Assembly: GCA_947471745.1 (NCBI GenBank)
Contig: CANJKZ010000916.1
Location: 1-64,000, forward strand
Reading direction: 5' to 3'
Length of the DNA stretch: 64,000 nucleotides
Source of the DNA: Closterium sp. Naga37s-1
Taxonomy: Eukaryota > Streptophyta > Zygnematophyceae > Desmidiales > Closteriaceae
In this document: piece after piece, positions 55,340 through 64,000 of the stretch
Numbering within the stretch: position 1 is the first letter of the stretch
Layout of the letters: the number at the start of each line of letters is the position of its first letter
Notes under the pieces: model-generated
The model's database searches: none
The model's input: only the letters and a program-made list of their open reading frames with translations
Told to the model about the DNA's origin: nothing
Made by a program: the position numbers and the translations under genes

Positions 55340-56240
55340 TCTCACGAGACTCTCCTCTGGCACCACCGCCTTGGTCACCCCTCCCTGCTTCGTCTCCGAG
55401 GCATGGCCTCCCGTGTCCTTGTCTCTGGTCTTCCCCGGTCCCTCCCTCCCCTTCCTCCGGGGCCTGGCCCTACCTGCGTCCCCTGTGTCGAGGGGCGGCA
55501 GCGGGCTGCCCCTCACTCCTCCCAGTTTCCTCCGACAGAGGCCCCGCTGCAGACGCTTCACATGGACGTGTGGGGCCCGGCCCGCGTCCGTGGACAGGGT
55601 CACGAGCGCTACTTCCTGCTGGTGGTTGACGACTACTCGCGTTACACCACAGTCTTCCCCTTGCGCAGCAAGGGTGATGTCACTGAGGTGTTGATCGACT
55701 GGATCCGCGCAGCTCGTCTCCAGCTCAGGCAGAGCTTCGGTTCGGACTTTCCTGTTCTGCGTCTGCACTTTGACAGAGGTGGAGAGTTCTCCTCTGGCCT
55801 TCTGCGAGCCTACTGTCAAGCACGAGGCATCCGCCAGACCTTCACGCTTCCGGACTCTCCACAGCAAAATGGGATTGCTGAGCGCCGCATTGGCATGGTC
55901 ATGGACGTCGCCCGTACGTCCATGATGCATGCGGCTGCCCCCCATTTTCTGTGGCCGTTTGCGGTTCGGTACGCGGCGCATCAGATCAACCTTTACCCTA
56001 GGGTCTCCAGACCGGAGACCTCCCCTGCTTTGCTGTGGACGGGGAAGGTTGGCGATGCGTCTGCGTTCCGTGTCTGGGGATCTCGGGCGTTTGTCCGCGA
56101 CTTGTCTGCGGACAAGCTGTCCCCTCGTGCTGCTCCTTGCGTCTTCCTTGGCTTCCCCCCTGACGCGCCAGGGTGGCAGTTCTACCACCCCACCTCTCGC
56201 CGTGTTCTGTCCTCCCAGGACGTCACGTTTGACGAGTCGG
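55340..56240 (+). mobile_element. pol: Copia I: integrase
   Basis: HHRLGHPSLLRL and CVPCVEGRQ zinc block, LHMDVWGPA (near 55565), a second-aspartate block DRGGEFSS (about 55768-55795), QQNGIAERRIG (about 55862-55895), CVFLGFPPDAPGW. Confidence 0.9.
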
Positions 56241-56399
56241 TCCCCCTACTACCGCCTCTTCCCCTACCGCACTCCGTCCCTCCCCCCACCACCGCTCTTC
56301 CTTGTGCCAGGTCCCCCCCCGGTAGACCCCCTCCCCCCTCAGGGTCCTGCCCCTTCAGGTGTGTCCCAGGTAGACGCAGTCGAGCCTGTCAAGGTTACT

Positions 56400-57130
56400 G
56401 GTGACTCTGGTGCTGCTGAGGGTGCTGAGCCTGGGGGTGCTGACTCTGGGGTGTGCTGAGCGTGTGGGTGCTACACCTGGGGGTGCTGAGCCTGAGGGTG
56501 CTACTACTGGGGGTGCTGAGCCTGGGGGTGCTGAGGCCTGGAGGTGCTACTACTGGAGGTGCTGAGCCTGGGGGTGCTGAGCCTGGGGGTGCTGAGCCTG
56601 GGGGTGCTACGCCTGGAGGTGCTGGGCCTGGGGGTGTGGAGCCTGAGGGAGCTGGGCCTGCTTGTGTGGCGTCTGGCGGTGCTGAGCCTGGAGGTTCTCC
56701 GGGTGCTTCGTCTCGGCGGGAGCCACTCTCTCCACAGGAGCTGCGCGAGTGGTTTGCCCGGCGCTGGAGGCGTGCTGCTGGAGAGCTGGAGGTTCTTTGG
56801 CTACTGAGGGTGCTGGTGCCGCGGGTCCCGGAGGTGCTCGTACTGGGAGTACTGGAGCTGCTGGGCCTGCGGGTACGACTGGAGCTGGAGCTGCTAAGGG
56901 TGTTGACGCTGAGGCTACTGCTGTCGGTCCTGGAGGCGGGCCTGCTGGGGGTGCTACTGGTGCTGCTGGAGGTACTGGAGCTGGAGTTGCTGCTGACGCT
57001 GGTGCTGCCGCTTGGGGTACTGGTGCTGTCCCTGCTGTGTCTGGAGTCGCCGCGCGGCCTCGGCCGTACTTCGTTCCGCTCCTTCAGCAGGTTCTTGGTC
57101 TCCCGCCTTCTACTGGCCCTCCTCCTCCCT
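56400..57130 (+). mobile_element. Copia I: repeat-rich linker
   Basis: 15-bp GGGGGTGCTGAGCCT array (about 56420-56690), SPQELREWFARRW module (about 56730-56770), then Gly/Ala-rich sequence to about 57050. Confidence 0.85.
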
Positions 57131-57739
57131 TAGAGAGTCCACAGCCTGTCCTGTCACAGTTACAGGTTACAGCCGGCCTCCCCACTGCCCGCTCCTTCTC
57201 CCTACACTGGTCCTACTGGAGGTCTTGCTGAGCGTCGTGAGCCTGCGTCGCGTCCTGCGTCGCCTGTCCGTACTGCTCGCGCTAGTGGTCGTGGTTCGCT
57301 GTCAGCGTCCTCCTCCTGTCCCTGGCACGCACCGGATGTCTCTGCGTCCGTCCACTGCTCCTCTGCGTGCCCCTTTGCCTTCTCCTCATGAGTCCTCTCT
57401 TCCTGCTCTTCCCGACCCAGAGTCGGACTCTCTTCGTGCTGCCAGTCCTACTGTCACGCGTCTCCTTGCTACTGTCGTCACTGACCCTTCCTTTGCGTCC
57501 ACTGCTGCGTCTGCCCTAGTTGCTGAGCTCGTCGACTTTGCTGCTCGCTGTCGTCTAGACTACGCTGCTTGTCTTGTCGTTGAGTCTGAGGCTGTCTGTC
57601 CTCCGTCCGTCGGGGATGAGTGTGCCCTTGGCACGGACGTCCTTGAGGACAGGCAGGAGGAGTTCCAGTGTTTGGCTGCTGCTTCACCTCATCTCGTGTC
57701 CGTACTGCTTACCCCTGAGGGAGACCCGGATGCACTTGA

Positions 57740-58855
57740 CATCCCGACTCCGCGCTCTTACGCGGAGGCGATAGAGGGTCCCTACTCCTCTCAGTGGCAG
57801 GCAGCTATGGACGCAGAGATGGCTTCCTGGAAGTCCACAGGCACCTACGTTGACGAGGTTCCCCCGCCTGGGGCGAACATCGTCAGTGGCATGTGGATTT
57901 TCAGGGTGAAGCGGCCGCCGGGTTCTCCGCCTGTCTTCAAGGCGCGTTACGTGGCTCGTGGCTTCAGTCAGCGGCAGGGAGTTGACTACTTTCAGACCTT
58001 CTCTCCCACCCCGAAGATGACCACTCTTCGGGTACTGCTGCACATAGCTGCTCACCGCGACTACGAGCTGCACTCTCTTGACTTCAGCACTGCTTTCTTG
58101 CAGGGCAGCCTGCACGAGGAGATCTGGCTGCGTCGCCCACCTGGCTTCACTGGGTCTTTTCCTCCTGGCACCCAGTGGAGCCTCCGGCGGCCAGTCTACG
58201 GTCTCCGCCAGGCACCGCGTGAGTGGCACGACACACTGAGGACTACACTTGCGGCTCTTGGGTTTGCTCCCTCTACTGCCGACCCGTCGCTGTTTCTGCG
58301 CACCGACACTTCTTTGCCGCCGTTTCTACATCCTCGTGTACGTCGACGACTTGGTCTTTGCCACAGCTGACACTGCTGGACTCGCCCACGTGAAGTCCGA
58401 GCTGCAGAAGAGACACACGTGCACAGACCTGGGTGAACTGCGCAGCTACCTTGGCTTGCAGATCACCCGGGACAGAGCACGCCGCACCATTACCCTGACT
58501 CAGTCACACATGGTGCAGCAGGTCCTTCAGCGCTTCGGCTTCACGTACTCCTCGCCTCAGGCCACTCCTCTGCCTACTCGCCACTCGCTCTCAGCTCTGC
58601 CTTCGGATGAGTCCGTAGAGTCGAGTGGCCCGTACCCAGAGCTTGTTGGCTGCCTCATGTACCTGATGACCTGCACACGACCTGACCTCGCATACCCTCT
58701 TAGCATTCTCGCACGCTATGTTGCTCCTGGGAGACACAGACCGGAGCACATGGCTGCAGCGAAGAGGGTGTTGCGTTACTTGTGCAGTACGTCGGGCATG
58801 GGGCTTATGCTTGGAGGGCAGAGTCCAGTGGTCCTCACTGGGCACGCAGACGCTT
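57740..58855 (+). mobile_element. pol: Copia I: RT and start of RNase H
   Basis: AMDAEMASWKSTGTYVDE, ARGFSQRQGVDYFQTFSP, LDFSTAFLQGS, VYVDDLVFATAD (about 58335-58370) and CLMYLMTCTRPDLAYPLS. The RNase H TGHADAS block begins just before the element ends. Confidence 0.9.
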
Positions 58856-59808
58856 CCTCGCGGTCCCGGGGTGCCCCGTCCCCATTCGTACCTACCCCAT
58901 CGCAAGTCGCGCTCCTATGCATCACCCGCCGAAGGACCCACCAGCCTGCGAGCCAACGGATCCGCCTTCGAACCAGCCGCCATCCGCCAACGACCAGCAC
59001 CAGCAGCGACATCCGCGCCGACCAGCACCAACCGCGACAGTGATGCAAACCAGCGCCAACCGCGACAGATGCGCCAGCAGCACCTGCAGTCCTTGCCACC
59101 GTCCCTGTCGCATCACATCGCCTCCCCTTTTCCCATCGTGGCCCCTTCTCGTCACCCGCTGTTGCGGCTGTTGTCGTGTGTAGCGACAGCCGCTGTGGGG
59201 GAGGAGCGGGACGGGGGAAGGGTGTGGCGGGAACGCCAGCAGTGACAACGCCAGCGACACCCGCGACCGCCAGTAACAGCACCAGAAGCACTCCGCCGCA
59301 CCTCCTCTTCCCCGCCGCCCCACCTGCTATCTGCCGCCCCAACCTCCCCCGTTGCCTTCCCCTCTGCGACTACGACTGTGGGGGGGGAGGTGGTGTGGAA
59401 ATGGTGGCCGCCGTGAGCCAATGCAGCACCACCCTCTGCCCTGTCTCTCCCCTCCCGCGGCTGCTGCTGTGGGGGGGGGGGGAGTGGCGGGGACCAGGGA
59501 GGTGGGGAGACTAGCTGCCCGTGTTCAGGACATTGCAGGGACTACTGTGGGTGGGGCAGGGGTGTGGAGGAAAGAAGGGGGGAGGGGGTGCGGTTCCAGG
59601 GGGCGGCTAAAATAGGGGGTGAGGTTAAGCGGGGTGGTTGAATGGGTGTAAGGATCTGGGGGCTAGTAAGAGGGGTTTTGACGTGCTTGGCTGCCCCCCC
59701 ACCTCCTCTACTCATCACTCTCTCACCTCCCCCTTTGTAAAAGGGGGTTAGTAAGAGGGTTTCGCCATGGGTGGCTCCCCCTTACCTCCTCTCCTCATGC
59801 CTCTCTCT
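58856..59808. other. GC-rich DNA between copia I and J, not recognised
   Basis: Not related to the copia family. Rich in CCAGCACCAGCAGCGAC-like words near 58990-59090 and in G runs (59382-59389, 59470-59481). Long frames on both strands are compositional. Two 75-78-bp near-copies lie at about 59665-59735 and 59745-59808. Confidence 0.5.
59665..59808. repeat. Direct repeat abutting copia J
   Basis: Two units share TAGTAAGAGGG, TTTG/TTTC, TGGCT(G/C)CCCC, ACCTCCTCT, CTCAT and CTCTCTC in order. The second ends at the LTR of J, so the insertion occurred at the end of the duplicated unit. Confidence 0.7.
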
Positions 59809-59937
59809 TGTCAGAATATTATAGCTCATGCATATTGTGTAGGCTATAGTGGGGTAGCCCATAAGGGGTACAACCCAATTAGGGTTAGTACTTGTACCCA
59901 ATTCATTCATAGTTCATTCATTCCTTGTTTCTTCTCA
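59809..59937 (+). repeat. 5' LTR of copia J
   Basis: 129 bp, TGTCAGAATATT...TTCTCA, a third LTR variant with the shared core GGCTATAGTGGGGTAG and GGGGTACAAC. Confidence 0.9.
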
Positions 59938-59980
59938 TGGTATCGAGCAAGTTCCCTCGTGGGAACTGTTCCTAGGGCCC
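59938..59980 (+). promoter_or_regulatory. Copia J: primer site, hairpin and GGGCCC
   Basis: TGGTATCGAGCAA (59938-59950), hairpin GTTCCC-TCGT-GGGAAC (59951-59966), GGGCCC (59975-59980). The loop differs from C and I while the stem is kept. Confidence 0.8.
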
Positions 59981-60049
59981 ACCGTTTTTTTTTCCTGCCC
60001 GGAGCGCACTCAGCCCCTGCCCGAGTCGCGCTCCCCTCTCTCGCACCGC

Positions 60050-60875
60050 CCTAGCGGCCCCTTCGCGCCGCCCCTCGCGGCCCCTTCGAGCCGCCCTCGC
60101 GGCTCTGTCGCCCTACCCTAGCGACCCCCGCGGCCCCACCCTCGCGGCGCCGGCCGCCCTCCCTTCGCGGCCCCCTACTCCGCCGCCCCTCGCGGCCCCG
60201 ATCCGCCGCCCTCGCGGCCCCGCTCCGCCGCCCTCGAGGCCCCGATCCGCCGCCCTTCGCGGCCCCTACTCCGCCGCCCTCGCGGCCCCTACTCCGCCGC
60301 CCTCGCGGCCCCGATCCGCCGCCCTTCGCGGCCCCGATCCGCCGCCCTCGCGGCCCCTACTCCGCCGCCCTCGCGGCCCCGATCCGCCGCCCTCGCGGCC
60401 CCGATCCGCCGCCCTCGCGGCCCCTACTCCGCCGCCCTCGCGGCCCCTACTCCGCCGCCCTCGCGGCCCCGATCCGCCGCCCTCGCGGCCCCGATCCGCC
60501 GCCCTAGCGGCCCCGGCCCCTGCTCCTACGGCCCCGGCGCCTGCTCCTACGGCCCCCACGCCTACTCCTACGAGCAGCCCAGCCGCCGAGCCGCCCAGCA
60601 ACCGAGCAGCCCAGCCGCTGAGCCGCCGAGCCGCCCAGCCACCGAGCCGCCCAGCCGCCGAGCCGCCCAGCAGCCGAGCCGCCCAGCAAGCCGAGCCGCC
60701 CAGCCGCCGATACGCCCAGCAGCCGAGCCGCCCAGCAGCCGAGCCGCCCAGCCGCCGAGCCGCCCAGCAGCCGAGCCGCCCAGCAGCCGAGCAGCCGAGC
60801 CGCCCAGCAGCCGAGCCGCCCAGCCGTCGAGTCGCCGAGCCGCCCTGCAGCCGAGCCGCCCGAGCCGCCCCTGTC
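60050..60875 (+). repeat. Copia J: tandem-repeat leader
   Basis: Units of about 22 bp, GCCGCCCTCGCGGCCCCGAT or ...CCCCTACT (60180-60510), then GAGCCGCCCAGCAGCC units (60570-60860). GGTAAGAGCA at 60877, about 69 bp before gag. Confidence 0.93.
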
Positions 60876-60945
60876 CGGTAAGAGCAGCGCCTCTCTCACA
60901 GCACTGCCCTCACCCTACTGTTTGCACTGCTAGTCTACTGCTGTC

Positions 60946-62320
60946 ATGGCTTCCCCTAGTGTCCTCGCTTTTGACGCTGAGGGTCGGGCCATTGACTTTG
61001 AAGTCTGGATAGATGACCTGCAGCTTTTTTTTACAGTGCGATAGGGCAGACGGCCTCTCCCTCTTTGACCTCACTTCTGGTGCCTCTCCTGCCCCCGCTG
61101 CTGATGCTGACGCCACTGTTCGCTCATAGTGGGCCACGCGCGATGCTGCTGCACGTCTTGCTGTGCGTCGCCACCTACCTACCTCTGAGCGTGCGCACTT
61201 TAGCCAGTACAAGAGTGCTCAGACCTTGTACGACGCTGTAGTTGCACGCTACTCCTCCCCTGCCACTGCTGCACTGAGCCGCCTCATGCTACCGTACCTC
61301 TTCCCTGACCTTGCTGCCTTTCCCACAGTCGCTGACCTCATTACGCACCTCCGCACTAGTGACACTCGCTACCGCGCTGCGCTTCCTGCTGAGTTCTGCG
61401 CCAAGAACCCCCCCCCCATGTACATCATCCTCTACTACATAGTCACCCGTCTCCCTGACTCCCTTCGCGTAGTCAGGGACCACTTCCTCTCGGTTTGCCC
61501 CACCACTCTCACCGTTGACCTCCTCGAGAAGGCCCTCCTAGTAGCAGAAAAGAGCATAGTCGCTATAGGAGCCTCTCGTGGTGACCCTCGCACCCCCATC
61601 TTTGAGGGGTGTTCCCCCTCCCCTCTTTTGCCCTCTGTTGCCTCTGTGCTGCGGCCGACCTCGCTGGTTTGGAGTCGGTTGGGGCAGCGTCTACCCCTAG
61701 CGGGAGACGTCGCCCTGGCAAGGGCAAGGGGGGCAGGGGCGCTGGAGGAGCTAGCGGGGGCGGTGGAGGCGGCGGTGGAGGCGGTGGAGGAGGTGGGGGT
61801 GGCGGTGGGGGTGGTGGCGGGGGTGGAGGTGTAGGTGGCGGCAGTGGAGGCGCAGGCGGCAGCGGCGGGTGGCGGAGGGAGCGGAGGTGGCGGCGGTGGA
61901 GGAGGATGGCGGCGGAGGAGGTGGAGCTGGTCGGGTGGCGCTGCGCAGAGGGTCGGCTCCGGTGGTGGTCAGCGCCAGCAGCAGCAGCAAGCAGCAGCAG
62001 CAGCAGCGCACTCGTGACGTCCCCTCCCCTTAGCAGCTCCGTGAGTGGTACACTGCACGCCAGAGGGGTGGGGGTACTGGTCCGTGCACCTACGTCCTGC
62101 GCACCGGCGACCGCGCGGGTGAGCAGTGCGGGGGTGCGCACTCCACCCAGCGCTGCTTTGGCCGCCTGACGGACGCTTGGCGTCACCAGTTCCCTGAGGC
62201 CACTGAGCTCCCCCGCTGGGGTGAGCTGTCTAGGGCGGGTGTAGCTGTCTTTGACCTTGACTTTGATGCTATTCTTGCTGCCATGTATACTGTGACTATT
62301 AGTGATGAGGTGACTGTTAC
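60946..62320 (+). mobile_element. gag: Copia J: gag
   Basis: MASPSVLAFDAEG start, FPTVADLITHLRTSDTRYRA, DLLEKALLVAEKSIVAIGAS, glycine tract (about 61745-61880), LREWY-like module and CTYVLRTGDRAGEQCGGAH...C finger (about 62085-62160). Confidence 0.88.
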
Positions 62321-62459
62321 CGGTGTTTTCCGCCCGACCCGGGCATTGAGACTGCTGCTCTAGGTACTGGTGAGGCTGCTGCTCTAGGTGCTAGCGAGGC
62401 TGCTGCTCTAGGTGCGTCTGCTCCCTCAGGTACTGGTGAGTCTGCTCTCTCAGGTTCTG

Positions 62460-62620
62460 CGTCGGCTTCGGCCTCTCACACCTTCACCCTTGACTCGGGG
62501 GCTTCTCGCTCCTTTCGAGACCGCACCACACTCACGCCGCTTGGCCGGCCAGTTGCGGTCTCTCTGGCAGACCCCTCTGGGGGTCCTGTCCTTGCTCACT
62601 TCTCCACTGTCCTCCCGTGT
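62460..62620 (+). mobile_element. Copia J: protease
   Basis: FTLDSGASRSF active site (about 62480-62515) then SLADPSGGPVLA. Confidence 0.85.
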
Positions 62621-62939
62621 CCGGCGGCCCCCTCTGGCACCCTGTCTGGTCTTTACCTCCCCTCGTTCTCTACGAACTTGGTGAGTGGTGCTGACCTACA
62701 GGATGCGGGGGTTCACCAGTTCACTCCTGCGAGTCAGCGGGTGACCCACTGCACGGACGCTCGGACAGGCCGACACCTGGCCACGTTTACACGTCGGCCG
62801 GGGTCGAGCCTGTACACACTGACCACTGCGTCTCCCCCAGTCCCTGCGTCTGGTCAGGTAGCAGCGTCGGGTCAGGTGTTTGCTGCAGCGTCCAGGTCTG
62901 GTCCTGAGTCTGCCCCCTGCTCGTGTCGCCTCCTGTCTC

Positions 62940-63850
62940 ACGAGACTCTCCTCTGGCACCACCGCCTTGGTCACCCCTCCCTGCTTCGTCTCCGGAGCAT
63001 GGCCTCCCGTGTCCTTGTCTCTGGTCTTCCCCGGTCCCTCCCTCCACTTCCTCCGGGGCCTGGCCCTACCTGCGTCCCCTGTGTCGAGGGACGACAGCGG
63101 GCTACCCCTCACTCCTCCCAGTTTCCTCCGACAGATAGGCCCCGCTGCAGACGCTTCACATGGACGTGTGGGGCCCGGCCCGCGTCCGTGGACAGGGTCA
63201 CGAGCGCTACTTCCTGCTGGTGGTTGACGACTACTCGCGTTACACCACAGTCTTCCCCTTGCGCAGCAAGGGTGATGTCACTGAGGTGTTGATCGACTGG
63301 ATCCGCGCAGCTCGTCTCCAGCTCAGGCGGAGCTTCGGCTCGGACTTTCCTGTTCTGCGTCTGCACTCTGACAGAGGCGGAGAGTTCTCCTCTGGCCTTC
63401 TGCGAGCCTACTGTCGTGCACGAGGCATCCGCCAGACCTTCACGCTTCCGGACTCTCCACAGCAAAATGGGATTGCTGAGCGCCGCATTGGCATGGTCAT
63501 GGACGTCGCCCGTACGTCCATGATGCATGCGGCTGCCCCCCATTTTCTGTGGCCGTTTGCGGTTCGGTACGCGGCGCATCAGATCAACTTCAGCCCTAGG
63601 GTCTCCATGCCGGAGACCTCCCCAGCCTTGCTGTGGACGGGGAAGGTTGGCGATGCGTCTGCGTTCCGTGTCTGGGGATCTCGGGCGTTTGTCCGCGACT
63701 TGTCTGCGGACAAGCTGTCCCCTCGTGCTGCTCCTTGCATCTTCCTGGGTTTCCCCCCTGACGCCCCAGGGTGGCAGTTCTACCACCCCACCTCTCGCCG
63801 TGTTCTGTCCTCCCAGGACGTCACGTTCGACGAGTCGGTCCCCCTACTAC
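62940..63850 (+). mobile_element. pol: Copia J: integrase
   Basis: HHRLGHPSLLRL and CVPCVEGRQ zinc block, MDVWGPARVRG (near 63160), LHSDRGGEFSS (about 63361-63393), QQNGIAERRIG (about 63458-63492), IFLGFPPDAPGW, VTFDESV. Confidence 0.9.
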
Positions 63851-64000
63851 CGCCTCCTTCCCCTACCGCACTCCGTCCCTCCCCCCGCCACCGCTCTTCC
63901 TTGTACCAGGTCCCCCCCCGGTAGACCCCCTCCCCCCTCAGGGTCCTGCCCCTTCAGGTGTGTCCCAGGTAGACGCTGTTGAGCCTGTCGAGGTCGCTGG

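Larger units (their letters stand above)
52157..58855 (+). mobile_element. Ty1/copia element I, 3' end missing
   Basis: Plus-strand copia with 5' LTR (52157-52281), primer site, tandem-repeat leader, complete gag, protease, integrase, linker, RT and the first part of RNase H. The 3' end and 3' LTR are absent. Broken, with about four to six breaks; close to C and J in sequence, so fairly young. Confidence 0.9.
59809..64000 (+). mobile_element. Ty1/copia element J, cut by the window edge
   Basis: Plus-strand copia with 5' LTR (59809-59937), primer site, leader, gag, protease and integrase; the linker is just beginning at the window end. Very similar to I from gag onward but with its own leader repeats. 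Broken, with about five breaks in the visible part. Confidence 0.9.

Noticed and set aside
58856-59620. Host gene between copia I and J
   Set aside because: Long frames exist in several phases on both strands with only Pro/Ala/Ser/Arg bias and no motif, splice pattern or start context.

Overview
The window looks like nuclear DNA of a green plant lineage, most likely a streptophyte alga; a zygnematophyte such as Closterium is my best guess, at low to moderate confidence. The reasons are an intron-bearing gene with GT-AG junctions at the left end, retrotransposon primer-binding sites complementary to initiator tRNA-Met (TGGTATCAGAGC type), chromodomain Ty3/gypsy elements, and Ty1/copia elements with an unusual glycine-rich Gag. 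No bacterial operon, rRNA, tRNA or CRISPR array was recognised.

Layout. 1-5.76 kb holds the only convincing host gene, a multi-exon right-handed beta-helix protein (exons near 1978-2179, 3415-3654 and 4285-4639) whose introns carry GT, GA and GTG-rich simple repeats. 5.76-10.6 kb is a graveyard: tandem repeats, an old copia integrase fossil (6960-7857), a gypsy integrase fragment (8434-9127), a short LTR-like repeat (9128-9241) and a GTCGAC-rich repeat zone. From 10.6 kb to the end almost everything is LTR retrotransposon.

The copia elements are named A to J here. A (10606-17743, minus strand) has near-identical LTRs and a 5-bp target duplication. B-prime (18152-18597) is a 3' end of another subfamily. 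B (19067-25885, minus) and C (25908-33388, plus) stand head to head, forming a large palindrome inside the LTR of a gypsy element, D (rest at 33389-37204, minus). An RLE-type non-LTR retrotransposon (37205-40215, minus) separates D from a second gypsy, E (40216-44065, plus). E carries an inserted LTR-like repeat and a solo LTR, and is joined directly to copia G (44066-48382, plus). Copia H (48383-52156, minus), I (52157-58855, plus) and J (59809 to the window edge, plus) follow.

The copia copies form one family with shared unusual traits. LTRs are short (125-134 bp). A hairpin and a GGGCCC palindrome follow the primer site. A GC-rich leader is built of tandem repeats that differ from copy to copy. 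Gag has a glycine tract and a non-standard CX13CX3-4HX4C finger. A short SPQxLREWY module occurs both in Gag and in the integrase-RT linker. The 3' untranslated region is more conserved than the LTRs. Two copies (B and H) share a form without the normal Gag N-terminus, which suggests a subfamily that relies on other members for Gag. These points are the main leads for new biology; nothing here resembles a defence system or metabolic cluster.
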